Assembly (NCBI RefSeq): GCF_026420145.1
Contig: NZ_JAPMLV010000002.1
Span: 372,001-436,000 of the forward strand
DNA from: Enterobacter pseudoroggenkampii
Lineage (GTDB): Bacteria > Pseudomonadota > Gammaproteobacteria > Enterobacterales > Enterobacteriaceae
Length of the DNA: 64,000 nucleotides
Direction of reading: 5' to 3'
In this document: piece after piece, positions 37,159 through 46,493 of the stretch
Position numbering within the stretch: the first letter of the stretch is position 1
Layout of the letters: each line of letters opens with the position of its first letter
Position numbers and translations under genes: made by a program
Notes under the pieces: model-generated
What the model saw: only the letters and a program-made list of their open reading frames with translations
Database searches by the model: none
Told to the model about the DNA's origin: nothing

Positions 37159-38706
37159 ATGGTCAAACCAACTGAACGTAGAGTGGGTTATGGCGTGGCG
37201 CTCGGCTACGGCGTAACCGATCTTTTTGGCGGGGGTGCGTTTACCATTATCGGCACCTGGCTGTTATTTTTTTACACCACCTATTGCGGACTCTCAGTCA
37301 TTGAAGCGGGATCTATATTCGCTATTGCCCGCGTGATTGATGCGCTATTAAGCCCGATTATGGGCTATATCACCGATAACTTCGGGGATACCTGGCTCGG
37401 GCGTAAATTTGGCCGTCGCCGCTTCTTTTTATTACTCAGTTCACCGCTCATGTTTTTGTATGCCCTGCTGTGGATGACGGACATGGGTTACTGGTATTAC
37501 CTGGGCACTTACCTCTCTATTGAACTGCTGTCGGCGATGGTGCTGGTACCCTGGGAGACCCTGGCGGCTGAGATGACGAACCGGTATGAAGAGCGTAGCC
37601 GCCTCTCAGGCGTGCGGATGATCTGCTCCCAACTGGGCGGTTTTCTTGCGGTTTCCGTTCCCGGCGTGATTATGCAGTTTACGGGTAAAGATAATCCGTT
37701 TACCTATACCCTCACCGGGCTGATATTTTCCTGCGTGTTCTGCCTTGCGGTGTTTATTACCTGGTACACCACCTGGGAAGCAAAGGATGTGCATCAAGAG
37801 TCAGATTTTAAAGTGGACAACCAGCGCAGCAGCGGGATACTCAATCACCTGAAATATCTGGTGCTGGATCTCTTTTCTTCATTCCGTATCCGCGCGTTTC
37901 GCCTGCATATCATTATTTACATCTTTTCATTCACGGCGATGGACGTATTCGGCTCGGTCTTTACCTATTACGTCGTGTATTGCCTGAGCCAGGATGCCTC
38001 GGCGGTTTCCGGCTGGCTGAGCATTGCGGCCTTCGCCTCGGTACCCGGCACCTATGGATTTATGCTGTTGCTGAACCGGCTGAACGTCACGCCGTCTGCC
38101 GCCCTGCGGCTCTCCTACGGCTGTATCTTCCTGGTGCTGGCCTTCCTGTTTACGGTTTACCTCACCAAAACGCAGGTCCCGACGCTGCTGTTCTCCGCGG
38201 TCTTTATTCTGCTCGGTGCCGCCCGCGCGGGCCTCTATTATATTCCGTGGAACATTTACAGCTTCATTCCGGATATCGATGAGATGGTGACCCAGCAGCG
38301 CCGCGAAGGGATTTTTGCCGGGGTAATGGTCCTGACCCGCAAGAGCACCGTGGCGATTGCCATCATGATTATTGGCCTGGTGCTGCAGGAATCCGGCTTT
38401 GTGAAGGGCAGCGGCGCGCAGCCTGAAAGCGCGCTGGGGGCAATTATCGGCCTGATGATCTTCGCAACGGCAGCCCTGCTGGCGGTCAGCTTCTTCACCA
38501 CCTACAGGTTCAAGCTCACCCGTGAGACGCACAAGCTGCTTCTGAAGGAGATTGCGCGCCGTAAGCTGGGTGGGGATTACCGCGACTGCGACGCCGGGAC
38601 CCGCGTGGTGATCAAACAGCTCACAGGCTATGAGTATGACCAGGTGTGGGGAGGCGATGCCACCCGTCGGGCGGTGGGCGATGTCCGCCTGTCTACCGTG
38701 AAATAA
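37159..38706 (+). CDS. GPH-family (MelB-like) sugar or glycoside symporter
   Basis: A 515-residue, 12-helix major-facilitator protein of the glycoside-pentoside-hexuronide:cation symporter family. The first-half signature around RVIDALLSPIMGYITDNF holds the conserved acidic residues used for cation coupling in MelB. The RSRLSGVRM loop and the FVPDIDEM-like segment (SFIPDIDEMVTQQRREG) are also family hallmarks. The C-terminus is long and soluble (about 45 residues). It is the last gene of the operon and presumably imports the dehydrogenases' substrate. A terminator follows. Confidence 0.9.
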   Translation: MVKPTERRVGYGVALGYGVTDLFGGGAFTIIGTWLLFFYTTYCGLSVIEAGSIFAIARVIDALLSPIMGYITDNFGDTWLGRKFGRRRFFLLLSSPLMFLYALLWMTDMGYWYYLGTYLSIELLSAMVLVPWETLAAEMTNRYEERSRLSGVRMICSQLGGFLAVSVPGVIMQFTGKDNPFTYTLTGLIFSCVFCLAVFITWYTTWEAKDVHQESDFKVDNQRSSGILNHLKYLVLDLFSSFRIRAFRLHIIIYIFSFTAMDVFGSVFTYYVVYCLSQDASAVSGWLSIAAFASVPGTYGFMLLLNRLNVTPSAALRLSYGCIFLVLAFLFTVYLTKTQVPTLLFSAVFILLGAARAGLYYIPWNIYSFIPDIDEMVTQQRREGIFAGVMVLTRKSTVAIAIMIIGLVLQESGFVKGSGAQPESALGAIIGLMIFATAALLAVSFFTTYRFKLTRETHKLLLKEIARRKLGGDYRDCDAGTRVVIKQLTGYEYDQVWGGDATRRAVGDVRLSTVK

Positions 38707-38714
38707 CGCGATGT

Positions 38715-38746
38715 ACCGGACAGCGCCCGCTGTCCGGTCTGTTTTA
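38715..38746 (+). terminator. Terminator after the symporter gene
   Basis: accggacagc (38715-38724) and gctgtccggt (38729-38738), a perfect ten-base stem, followed by ctgtttta. Confidence 0.85.
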
Positions 38747-38900
38747 TGCCAAAAATGTGACCTCTGGCAGATTTACATCTCTTTACGCTATACTACCCGC
38801 TGAAATAATCGGCTCAACGCTACGAGCTGACGTTCAATGTGTTTTCACACAAATGGTATCAACTTCCCTTCCGAGGATCTGGCGAGAAGCCGGATAAACT

Positions 38901-40238
38901 ATGTTAAACAGTATTTTAGTAATACTTTGTCTGATTGCCGTCAGTGCATTTTTCTCGATATCTGAGATCTCGCTGGCCGCGTCCCGTAAAATCAAACTGA
39001 AGCTGCTTGCCGATGAAGGCAACATCAATGCCACCCGCATTCTGAAAATGCAGGAAAACCCCGGTATGTTCTTCACCGTGGTGCAGATCGGCCTCAACGC
39101 GGTCGCCATTCTCGGCGGTATCGTGGGTGATGCGGCGTTTTCCCCGGCGTTTTATAGCCTCTTTGTTAAGTACATGTCCGTTGAGCTGGCCGAACAGCTG
39201 AGCTTTATCCTCTCCTTCTCGCTGGTCACCGGCCTGTTTATCCTCTTTGCCGACCTGACCCCGAAACGCATCGGTATGATTGCGCCAGAAGCTGTGGCTT
39301 TGCGTATCATCAACCCGATGCGCTTCTGTCTGTACGTGTTTCGTCCGCTGGTGTGGTTCTTCAACGGCCTGGCGAACGTGATTTTCCGCATCTTTAAGCT
39401 GCCGATGGTGCGTAAAGACGACATCACCTCTGACGACATCTATGCGGTCGTAGAAGCCGGTGCGCTGGCCGGGGTACTGCGCAAGCAGGAGCACGAGCTG
39501 ATTGAGAACGTATTTGAACTGGAATCCCGTACCGTGCCGTCTTCCATGACGGGCCGTGAAAGCATTATCTGGTTCGATTTACATGAAGATGAGCAGAGCC
39601 TGAAGAACAAAGTGGCGCAGCATCCGCACTCCAAGTTTCTGGTCTGTAATGAAGATATCGACCACATTATCGGCTACGTCGACTCCAAAGACCTGCTGAA
39701 CCGCGTGCTGGCGAACCAGAGCCTGGCGCTGAACAGCGGCGTGCAGATCCGCAATACCCTGATTGTGCCGGACACCCTGACGCTCTCCGAAGCGCTGGAA
39801 AGTTTCAAAACCGCCGGGGAAGACTTCGCGGTTATCATGAACGAATACGCGCTGGTGGTGGGTATTATCACCCTGAACGACGTGATGACCACGCTGATGG
39901 GCGACCTGGTTGGCCAGGGGCTGGAAGAGCAGATTGTTCAGCGTGACGATAATTCATGGCTGATTGATGGCGGCACGCCGATTGAAGACGTGATGCGCGT
40001 GCTGGATATCGACGAGTTCCCGCAGTCCGGCAACTACGAGACCATCGGCGGCTTTATGATGTTTATGCTGCGTAAGATCCCGAAACGTACCGACTCGGTG
40101 AAGTTCTCCGGCTACAAGTTTGAGGTGGTGGATATTGATAACTACCGCATCGACCAGCTGCTGGTGACGCGCATCGACAACAAACCGACCGTACTGGTGC
40201 CGAAGCTGCCGGACGCGGAAGAGAAGGTGTCGGCGTAA
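38901..40238 (+). CDS. paeA: Polyamine exporter PaeA (YtfL), CNNM/HlyC-CorC family
   Basis: A 445-residue inner-membrane protein: an N-terminal DUF21 membrane domain (about residues 1-200, four helices), a CBS-domain pair (about 215-340, including IIWFDLHED and ALVVGIITLNDV), and a C-terminal CorC/HlyC domain (about 355-430). E. coli YtfL was renamed PaeA for export of cadaverine and putrescine. The upstream 194 bp contain the symporter terminator and a possible -10 (tatact, 38789-38794), so paeA is transcribed on its own. Confidence 0.94.
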   Translation: MLNSILVILCLIAVSAFFSISEISLAASRKIKLKLLADEGNINATRILKMQENPGMFFTVVQIGLNAVAILGGIVGDAAFSPAFYSLFVKYMSVELAEQLSFILSFSLVTGLFILFADLTPKRIGMIAPEAVALRIINPMRFCLYVFRPLVWFFNGLANVIFRIFKLPMVRKDDITSDDIYAVVEAGALAGVLRKQEHELIENVFELESRTVPSSMTGRESIIWFDLHEDEQSLKNKVAQHPHSKFLVCNEDIDHIIGYVDSKDLLNRVLANQSLALNSGVQIRNTLIVPDTLTLSEALESFKTAGEDFAVIMNEYALVVGIITLNDVMTTLMGDLVGQGLEEQIVQRDDNSWLIDGGTPIEDVMRVLDIDEFPQSGNYETIGGFMMFMLRKIPKRTDSVKFSGYKFEVVDIDNYRIDQLLVTRIDNKPTVLVPKLPDAEEKVSA

Positions 40239-40260
40239 CGTTCCAGCCCCCAGAAACATC

Positions 40261-40288
40261 AACGGCTCCCATCGGGAGCCGTCTTTTT
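40261..40288 (+). terminator. Terminator after paeA
   Basis: aacggctccc-atc-gggagccgtctttttaa: nine-base stem and T-run, between the convergent paeA and ytfK. Confidence 0.9.
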
Positions 40289-40309
40289 AACTACTGCATA
40301 GCACGTTGG

Positions 40310-40516
40310 TTAAGCCATCTCAGTCTGCAGACGCATAACCTGACGGTTGACTTCGGACATCACAGACAGGTGCTGTTTGTCCTTCACTTTTGGGACAAGG
40401 ATCTTGCCCTTATCAAACTCAAAAGCGCCAACATCCTTGATATACAACCGTCCACGGAACAGGATCTTCACGTACTTCGCCACTTGAAGCGGGTTGTAGC
40501 GTTGGAAAATTTTCAT
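40310..40516 (-). CDS. ytfK: YtfK, stringent-response modulator
   Basis: A 68-residue protein nearly identical to E. coli YtfK, a DUF1107 protein reported to bind SpoT and shift it toward (p)ppGpp synthesis during phosphate or fatty-acid starvation. The strong caggag Shine-Dalgarno lies nine bases before the ATG. Monocistronic and convergent with paeA. Confidence 0.95.
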   Translation of the reverse strand: MKIFQRYNPLQVAKYVKILFRGRLYIKDVGAFEFDKGKILVPKVKDKQHLSVMSEVNRQVMRLQTEMA

Positions 40517-40840
40517 TCTTGTATCTCCTGCGAATCATACGCTCTTGCGGTGCCACAATCGGCCCGACTGTCCTGAGCGCAAATTTTAATGCCCAATGAC
40601 TATAGACCAGAACTACGGTGTTACCCAGTGTGCATAAGTTTATTTACCGTTTGATTACAATTATTCAGAATAATCTTTGCAAAGCGTGACTGAGAGCAGT
40701 ATAAGCCGTCGTTTTTTCATGGATATGTGCGTTCACCCGCAAACTGGCATCGGGATTGCGGGAAAACCACATTGATCGCACTTATCATTAAAAGCGCAAG
40801 ACCAAGTGGTCGGATCACCTGCAAACAATAAGGAAACGCC
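40517..40840. other. 324-bp divergent regulatory region between ytfK and ytfJ
   Basis: No convincing gene. It contains the ytfK and ytfJ promoters and a perfect 15-bp palindrome attattc-a-gaataat at 40660-40674. A good aagga site lies before ytfJ. AT-rich between about 40600 and 40740. Confidence 0.6.
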
Positions 40841-41398
40841 ATGACCCTACGTAATATCCTTGCAGCAGCCTGCCTGCTGCTGCCCCTGTGGGCTTCCGCT
40901 CACAGCATTGAAAAAGGACAACGTGTACCGCCAGTCGGCATTGCTGACCGGGGAGAATTGATTCTCGACAATGATAAGTTTAGCTACAAAGCCTGGAATA
41001 GCGCGCAGCTCGCGGGCAAAGTGAGAGTTGTACAACATATTGCCGGTCGTACATCTGCAAAAGAGAAAAATGCCAACCTGGTGGAAGCGATCAAGGCCGC
41101 AAAATTCCCTCACGACCGCTACCAGACCACCACGATCGTGAATACCGATGACGCCATTCCGGGCTCCGGGATGTTTGTGCGCTCAAGCCTTGAGAGCAAT
41201 AAAAAGCTCTACCCGTGGTCGCAGTTTATCGTCGACAGCAACGGCGTCACCCGTAAGGCCTGGCAACTGGAAGAAGAGAGCTCCGCCATTATCGTGCTGG
41301 ATAAAGAAGGTCGCGTTCAGTGGGTGAAAGACGGTGCGTTAACCCAGGAAGAGGTGCAGCAGGTTGTTGACCTGCTGCATAAGCTGCTGGCTCAATAA
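40841..41398 (+). CDS. ytfJ: YtfJ periplasmic protein, thioredoxin-like fold family
   Basis: A 185-residue exported protein with signal peptide (cleavage after LPLWASA). It belongs to the YtfJ_HI0045 family, which has a thioredoxin-like fold but no CxxC pair in this sequence, so redox activity is unlikely by the usual mechanism. Function is unknown. Its last seven bases overlap the end of cysQ on the other strand. Confidence 0.92.
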   Translation: MTLRNILAAACLLLPLWASAHSIEKGQRVPPVGIADRGELILDNDKFSYKAWNSAQLAGKVRVVQHIAGRTSAKEKNANLVEAIKAAKFPHDRYQTTTIVNTDDAIPGSGMFVRSSLESNKKLYPWSQFIVDSNGVTRKAWQLEEESSAIIVLDKEGRVQWVKDGALTQEEVQQVVDLLHKLLAQ

Positions 41399-42132
41399 AT
41401 CGAGACGCGGAAGCCGGGGTTGAGGAAGGATTCGCGCGGGGTATAGTCCAGTGGCTTGCCCTGCCAGTCATGAACGTGCGCCCCGGCTGCCGCGGCAACG
41501 GCATGCCCGGCTGCGGTATCCCAGACGTTGGTTGGCCCGAAGCGGGGGTAGAGCTGCGCATGACCTTCCGCCACCAGGCAGAATTTCAGCGATGAGCCAA
41601 TCGAGGTGGTCTGGTGTTCACCCAGCTGTTGCAGATACTCCTGCAGCTCGCTGTCGCTGTGCGAGCGGCTAATCACCACCAGCGGTGGACGCGCATCGCG
41701 CACCTGGATCTGCTTGCGCACGCCGCACTCTTCCTTCCACGCCTTCCCTTCTGCGGCGCTGTACATCACTTTCATGACCGGCGCATAGACCACGCCCAGC
41801 ACCGCTTTTCCCTTTTCAATCAGGGCGATATTAACGGTGAATTCACCGTTGCGTTTGATGAACTCTTTTGTCCCGTCCAGCGGATCGACCAGCCAGTAGC
41901 GCTGCCAGTGCTGACGCTCCTCCCAGCTTTGCGGCGCTTCTTCTGACAGGACAGGGATGTCCGGCGTCAAGGCCTGTAACCCTTTCAGGATAACCTTATG
42001 TGCCGCAATATCCGCCGCCGTGACCGGAGAGTCGTCCGCTTTGCTGACCACCTCCATAGGTTTACTACCGTCATACACCTGCATGATGGCATCTCCCGCA
42101 TCCCGCGCGAGCTGACAAATTTTATCTAGCAT
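41392..42132 (-). CDS. cysQ: 3'(2'),5'-bisphosphate nucleotidase CysQ
   Basis: A 246-residue lithium-sensitive phosphatase of the inositol-monophosphatase family. It converts 3'-phosphoadenosine 5'-phosphate to AMP during sulfate assimilation. The metal-binding motifs are visible: LSEEAP (glutamate), [12 protein letters not shown], and the late [11 protein letters not shown]. Length matches E. coli CysQ (246). It is divergent from cpdB, as in E. coli. Confidence 0.97.
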   Translation of the reverse strand: MLDKICQLARDAGDAIMQVYDGSKPMEVVSKADDSPVTAADIAAHKVILKGLQALTPDIPVLSEEAPQSWEERQHWQRYWLVDPLDGTKEFIKRNGEFTVNIALIEKGKAVLGVVYAPVMKVMYSAAEGKAWKEECGVRKQIQVRDARPPLVVISRSHSDSELQEYLQQLGEHQTTSIGSSLKFCLVAEGHAQLYPRFGPTNVWDTAAGHAVAAAAGAHVHDWQGKPLDYTPRESFLNPGFRVSIY

Positions 42133-42322
42133 TTTCCACCTCTTTGTTAACGCAGTGAGGTTAACTCTTTGTTTTAGTTATATCGTAATGTGAACAATTC
42201 CGCTATCTGTGAAGCAATTCCGGTTTCAGGTTACATTTTTCTGTCAGGATTCACATTTCTGTAAGCAACAAGCTATAGATACATACTCTTTTGTGGTCTG
42301 CATCGAAAAAAGGACTCCTCTG

Positions 42323-44266
42323 ATGATTAAGTTTAGTGCAACGCTTCTGGCGACGCTGATTGCAGCGAGCGTTCAGGCGGCGACGGTAGATCTGCGTATT
42401 CTGGAAACGACCGATCTGCACAGCAACATGATGGACTTCGATTACTACAAAGATACCCCGACGGAAAAATTCGGACTGGTACGTACGGCAAGTTTGATCA
42501 ATGCCGCACGTGGCGAAGTGAAAAACAGCGTGCTGGTCGACAATGGCGATCTCATTCAGGGCAGTCCGCTCGGAGATTACATGGCGACCAAAGGGCTGAA
42601 AAAAGGCGAGATCCATCCTGTTTATAAAGCGATGAACACCCTGGATTATACCGTCGGAAACCTTGGCAACCATGAATTCAACTACGGTCTGAAATACCTC
42701 CATGACGCCCTGGCCGGTGCGAAATTCCCGTACGTTAATGCCAATATCATCGACGTTAAGACCCAAAAGCCGCTCTTTACCCCTTACCTGATTAAAGAGA
42801 CAAGCGTCGTCGACAAGGACGGTAAAAAACAGACGCTAAAAATCGGCTATATCGGTTTTGTCCCGCCGCAGATCATGACGTGGGATAAGGCCAACCTCGA
42901 CGGTAAAGTGACCGTGAACGACATCACCGAAACCGCGCGCAAATACGTGCCGGAAATGCGTAAAAAAGGCGCCGATCTGGTGGTCGCTGTCGCCCATTCG
43001 GGTCTCTCCGCCGATCCGTACCAGGCCATGGCAGAAAACTCCGTTTACTACCTCAGTGAGGTCCCGGGTGTCGACGCGATCCTGTTCGGCCATGCCCACG
43101 CCGTCTTCCCTGGCAAAGATTTCGCCAGCATCAAAGGGGCGGACATTGAGAAAGGCACGCTCAACGGCGTGCCGTCGGTGATGCCGGGCATGTGGGGCGA
43201 CCATCTGGGCGTGGTGGACCTGGTGCTGAATAACGACAGCGGCAGCTGGAAGGTGACGCAGTCAAAAGCTGAAGCGCGCCCGATTTACGACGCTGCGGCT
43301 AAAAAATCACTGGCGGCGGAAGATAAAAAACTGGTCGACGTGCTGAAGCACGATCACGACGCCACGCGCGAATTCGTCAGCAAGCCGATCGGCAAATCCG
43401 CCGACAACATGTACAGCTTCCTGGCGCTGGTGCAGGATGACCCGACCGTTCAGGTCGTCAATATGGCGCAGAAAGCCTATGCCGAACACTTTGTGCAGGG
43501 CGATCCGGATCTGGCAAAACTGCCGGTCCTGTCCGCCGCAGCGCCATTCAAAGTGGGCGGACGTAAGAATGACCCGGCAAGCTATGTGGAGGTCGAAAAG
43601 GGCCAGTTGACCTTCCGTAACGCCGCCGATCTCTACCTCTATCCGAATACTTTGGTGGTGGTTAAAGCCACCGGGAAAGAGGTGAAAGAGTGGCTGGAGT
43701 GCGCTGCCGGACAGTTTAACCAGATTGACCCGCACAGCAGCAAGCCGCAGTCGCTGATTAACTGGGACGGCTTCCGTACCTATAACTTCGACGTGATCGA
43801 CGGCGTGAACTACCAGATTGACGTCACCCAGCCGGCGAAATATGACGGCGAGTGTCAGGCGATCAACCCGCAGGCGGAGCGCATCAAAAACCTGACCTTC
43901 AACGGCAAGGCGATCGACCCGAATGCCACTTTCCTGGTGGTGACCAATAACTACCGTGCCTACGGCGGTAAGTTTGCCGGTACGGGCGATAGCCACATCG
44001 CCTTTGCTTCTCCAGATGAGAACCGCTCGGTGCTGGCGGCGTGGATCAGCGCGGAGTCGAAAAAAGCGGGCGAAATACATCCGGCGGTGGATAACAACTG
44101 GCGTCTCGCGCCGATCCACAGCGATACGCCGCTGGATATCCGTTTTGAAACGTCACCGTCCGATAAGGCAGCCGCGTTTATTGAGCAGAAGGCGCAGTAT
44201 CCGATGAAACAGGTCGCGACGGATGATATCGGGTTCGCGATTTATCAGGTGGATTTGAGCAAGTAA
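42323..44266 (+). CDS. cpdB: Periplasmic 2',3'-cyclic-nucleotide 2'-phosphodiesterase / 3'-nucleotidase
   Basis: A 647-residue exported enzyme of the 5'-nucleotidase family with signal peptide (cleavage after ASVQA). The calcineurin-type metallophosphatase motifs are present: [27 protein letters not shown] and the later [12 protein letters not shown]-terminal nucleotide-recognition domain (about 360-640) follows. The ATG at 42323 follows aggactcctctg and gives the E. coli length; the 38-codon upstream frame is rejected because it lies before the signal peptide. It scavenges cyclic nucleotides in the periplasm. Confidence 0.97.
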   Translation: MIKFSATLLATLIAASVQAATVDLRILETTDLHSNMMDFDYYKDTPTEKFGLVRTASLINAARGEVKNSVLVDNGDLIQGSPLGDYMATKGLKKGEIHPVYKAMNTLDYTVGNLGNHEFNYGLKYLHDALAGAKFPYVNANIIDVKTQKPLFTPYLIKETSVVDKDGKKQTLKIGYIGFVPPQIMTWDKANLDGKVTVNDITETARKYVPEMRKKGADLVVAVAHSGLSADPYQAMAENSVYYLSEVPGVDAILFGHAHAVFPGKDFASIKGADIEKGTLNGVPSVMPGMWGDHLGVVDLVLNNDSGSWKVTQSKAEARPIYDAAAKKSLAAEDKKLVDVLKHDHDATREFVSKPIGKSADNMYSFLALVQDDPTVQVVNMAQKAYAEHFVQGDPDLAKLPVLSAAAPFKVGGRKNDPASYVEVEKGQLTFRNAADLYLYPNTLVVVKATGKEVKEWLECAAGQFNQIDPHSSKPQSLINWDGFRTYNFDVIDGVNYQIDVTQPAKYDGECQAINPQAERIKNLTFNGKAIDPNATFLVVTNNYRAYGGKFAGTGDSHIAFASPDENRSVLAAWISAESKKAGEIHPAVDNNWRLAPIHSDTPLDIRFETSPSDKAAAFIEQKAQYPMKQVATDDIGFAIYQVDLSK

Positions 44267-44271
44267 AAGCA

Positions 44272-44297
44272 AAACGGCAACGCACGTTGCCGTTTTT
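44272..44297 (+). terminator. Terminator after cpdB
   Basis: aacggcaacg and cgttgccgtt form a perfect ten-base stem, followed by Ts. Confidence 0.9.
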
Positions 44298-44305
44298 GGT
44301 GTTTG

Positions 44306-44340
44306 TTCCCTCTCCCTGTGGGAGAGGGCCAGGGTGAGGG
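44306..44340. repeat. Single REP-like unit between cpdB and ytfH
   Basis: ccctctccctgtgggagagggccagggtgaggg, the same unit as the right half of the pairs at 1751-1788 and 22350-22384. Confidence 0.75.
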
Positions 44341-44363
44341 CATCAGGCCGCACATTCCCGGTT

Positions 44364-44750
44364 TTACGCCGCGCGATCGTCCCGATTCGCCATCACCTTC
44401 GGCGTATTTACCTCAATCCAGTCCGCCAGCGCGGCGACCTTCTCGCTCACCTCAACGCCCAGCGGCGTCAGGCTATACTCTACGTGCGGCGGCACCACCG
44501 GATACGACACGCGATCGACAAACCCGTCCTGCTCCAGCGCCTGGAGCGACTGGGACAGCATCTTTTCGCTCACCCCGCCCATTTTACGGCGCAGATCGCT
44601 AAAGCGATGCGTTCCCTGGCGCAGGGCCAGCAGGATCAGGACACCCCAGCGGCTGGTCACGTGTTTGAGCACCTCGCGTGAAGGGCACTGCTCCGCGAAA
44701 AGATTGCCATCGCGCATTTGTTCGCTGAGCGTCGGTATCGTTGTTTTCAT
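44364..44750 (-). CDS. ytfH: HxlR-family regulator YtfH (QorR-like)
   Basis: A 128-residue winged-helix regulator. The HxlR pattern is clear: CPSREVLKHVTSRWGVLILLAL, RFSDLRRKMGGVSEKMLSQSLQALEQDGFVDR and EYSLTPLGVEV. An N-terminal cysteine (C19) corresponds to the redox-sensing cysteine of some family members. It is divergent from qorB and probably controls it; the 84-bp gap contains the perfect palindrome gtacgtac at 44763-44770 within tttgtacgtactta. Confidence 0.92.
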   Translation of the reverse strand: MKTTIPTLSEQMRDGNLFAEQCPSREVLKHVTSRWGVLILLALRQGTHRFSDLRRKMGGVSEKMLSQSLQALEQDGFVDRVSYPVVPPHVEYSLTPLGVEVSEKVAALADWIEVNTPKVMANRDDRAA

Positions 44751-44762
44751 ACTTACCTTTTT

Positions 44763-44770
44763 GTACGTAC
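44763..44770. promoter_or_regulatory. Palindrome between ytfH and qorB, candidate HxlR operator
   Basis: gtacgtac, overlapped by the repeated gtacttac-type half site. HxlR proteins often bind such short symmetric GTAC-containing sites between divergent genes; the match is by pattern only. Confidence 0.45.
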
Positions 44771-44834
44771 TTACTAAAAGTTAGCTATGGTGCTAGTGTG
44801 CCACAACATCAGACAAACACGAAGGAGATTCACC

Positions 44835-45683
44835 ATGATCGCGATTACCGGCGCTACAGGCCAGCTTGGCCATCTCGTTATCGAACAGCTGTTGAAAACC
44901 GTACCGGCCAGCCAGATTGTGGCCATCGTACGTAACCCGGCGAAAGCGCAAGCCTTAAGCCAGCAGGGGATAGTGGTGCGTCAGGCAGACTACACGGATG
45001 AAGCCGCCTTCGCCGCCGCGCTGAGCGGCGTGGATAAACTGCTGCTGATCTCTTCCAGTGAAGTCGGCCAGCGCGCAACCCAGCACCAGAACGTGATTAA
45101 CGCCGCCAAAACGGCAGGAGTGAAATTTATCGCCTACACCAGCCTGCTGCACGCGGACAACTCACCGCTCGGTCTGCACGTTGAACACGTTGCCACTGAA
45201 AACGCGCTGGCGGCGTCCGGCATTCCTTATGCCCTGCTGCGCAACGGCTGGTATACCGAAAACTATCTGGCGAGCGCGCCGCCTGCGCTGGAACACGGCG
45301 TGTTTATTGGTGCGGCAGGCGAAGGCAAAATTGCCTCTGCCACCCGCGCAGACTATGCCGCGGCGGCAGCCAAAGTGATTGCTGAAGAGGGCCACGCGGG
45401 CAAGGTGTATGAACTGGCGGGCGACCACGGCTGGACGCTGAGCGAACTGGCGGCTGAACTCAGCAAACAGAGCGGGAAGCCGGTCACCTATCAGAATCTC
45501 AGTGAAGCGGATTTTGCCGCCGCGCTGAAAAGCGTCGGCCTGCCTGCCGGGCTGGCAGATATGCTGGCGGACTCCGATGTCGGTGCCTCCAAAGGGGGAC
45601 TTTTTGACGATAGCCATACGCTGAGCAAACTGATCGGGCGCGCAACGACGCCGCTGGCGCAGAGCATCAAAGCCATTCTGTAA
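44835..45683 (+). CDS. qorB: NAD(P)H:quinone oxidoreductase QorB (YtfG)
   Basis: A 282-residue NmrA-like short-chain dehydrogenase fold protein. The NADPH-binding motif GATGQLG is at residues 6-12 and the family sequence LLRNGWYTENY is present. E. coli QorB reduces quinones with NADPH. The ATG at 44835 follows gaaggag. It is divergent from its probable regulator ytfH. The accessory biosynthetic region begins about 100 bp downstream. Confidence 0.95.
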   Translation: MIAITGATGQLGHLVIEQLLKTVPASQIVAIVRNPAKAQALSQQGIVVRQADYTDEAAFAAALSGVDKLLLISSSEVGQRATQHQNVINAAKTAGVKFIAYTSLLHADNSPLGLHVEHVATENALAASGIPYALLRNGWYTENYLASAPPALEHGVFIGAAGEGKIASATRADYAAAAAKVIAEEGHAGKVYELAGDHGWTLSELAAELSKQSGKPVTYQNLSEADFAAALKSVGLPAGLADMLADSDVGASKGGLFDDSHTLSKLIGRATTPLAQSIKAIL

Positions 45684-45779
45684 CGGCCTGACCGTTTTCT
45701 CCCGCGGCCGGGTGATTCCCCTTACCCGGCACGCACTTATATGGCATTCTGTCCTCCCGACAGATACCGAAACCCTGCT

Positions 45780-46493
45780 ATGTTTACTGCGATAAACACG
45801 GATTCCGCGCCCCCTTTTATTCACTCCGTTGAGATGGGCAACGTCGCCCCTTTCCCCGCACTGCGCTACTGCCTGGTCTCATTCACCGTGCACGAGTACC
45901 ATGACGGGCTCTTTGATAAATGGGGCATCCCTTTTCCCGTTCCGCTCAACGGCGCCGTGGTAAAACGCCGGGCGGAGTATCTTGCGGCGCGTTACGCCGC
46001 GCAGCGGGTGCTGAGATCCTTCGGCTGTGACGCTACGCCGGGCAACGCGCCGGATCGTTCTCCGGTGTGGCCTTCCGGCTGGCGGGGAAGCCTGTCACAT
46101 TCTCATGAGTGGGCGCTGGCGGTCATCGCGCCAGAGGCGTCTGGCCTGACGCCGGGCGTCGACATTGAGTTTTTTGCCCCCGGGATGATGCAGCGGACAG
46201 CGCACCTGTTTACCACACCGCAGGAGCGGAAATGTCTTGCCGCCAGCCAGATCGACGAGGCCAGCGCGCTACTCATCACCTTTTCCGCGAAAGAGAGTCT
46301 CTATAAGGCGCTCTATCCTGAGGTTGGCCGCGCCCTCGATTTTGACGCGGCCCGCGTGTGCCACATCGCGCCTGAACAGCAGAGGATCACCCTGGAGCTG
46401 ACCCAGACGCTGTCACCTCAACGCGTAAAGGGCAGCCGGATCCAGGGCTATTATCAGCTCTCAGGCGACAGGGTTATCACGCTCATTGCCTGA
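45780..46493 (+). CDS. Sfp/EntD-type 4'-phosphopantetheinyl transferase
   Basis: A 237-residue enzyme that would attach the phosphopantetheine arm of CoA to the carrier domains of the neighbouring synthase. The family motifs are intact: GVDIEFF (Mg ligands D128 and E130) and FSAKESLYKA (K171, E172, K176), with SLSHSHEWA upstream. It is not entD, which sits elsewhere in enterobacteria with the fep genes. It lies 96 bp after qorB; a gccgggt/acccggc hairpin without T-run (45707-45730) lies between. Its last 33 bp overlap the end of the alpha/beta hydrolase gene on the opposite strand. Confidence 0.9.
   Translation: MFTAINTDSAPPFIHSVEMGNVAPFPALRYCLVSFTVHEYHDGLFDKWGIPFPVPLNGAVVKRRAEYLAARYAAQRVLRSFGCDATPGNAPDRSPVWPSGWRGSLSHSHEWALAVIAPEASGLTPGVDIEFFAPGMMQRTAHLFTTPQERKCLAASQIDEASALLITFSAKESLYKALYPEVGRALDFDAARVCHIAPEQQRITLELTQTLSPQRVKGSRIQGYYQLSGDRVITLIA

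Noticed and set aside
42235..42270. Possible Pho box upstream of cpdB (ctgtca...ctgtaa)
   Set aside because: The half-sites are 18 bases apart, not the 11-base spacing of Pho boxes.
45707..45730. Terminator between qorB and the phosphopantetheinyl transferase
   Set aside because: A seven-base hairpin is present but no T-run follows, so termination is not supported.
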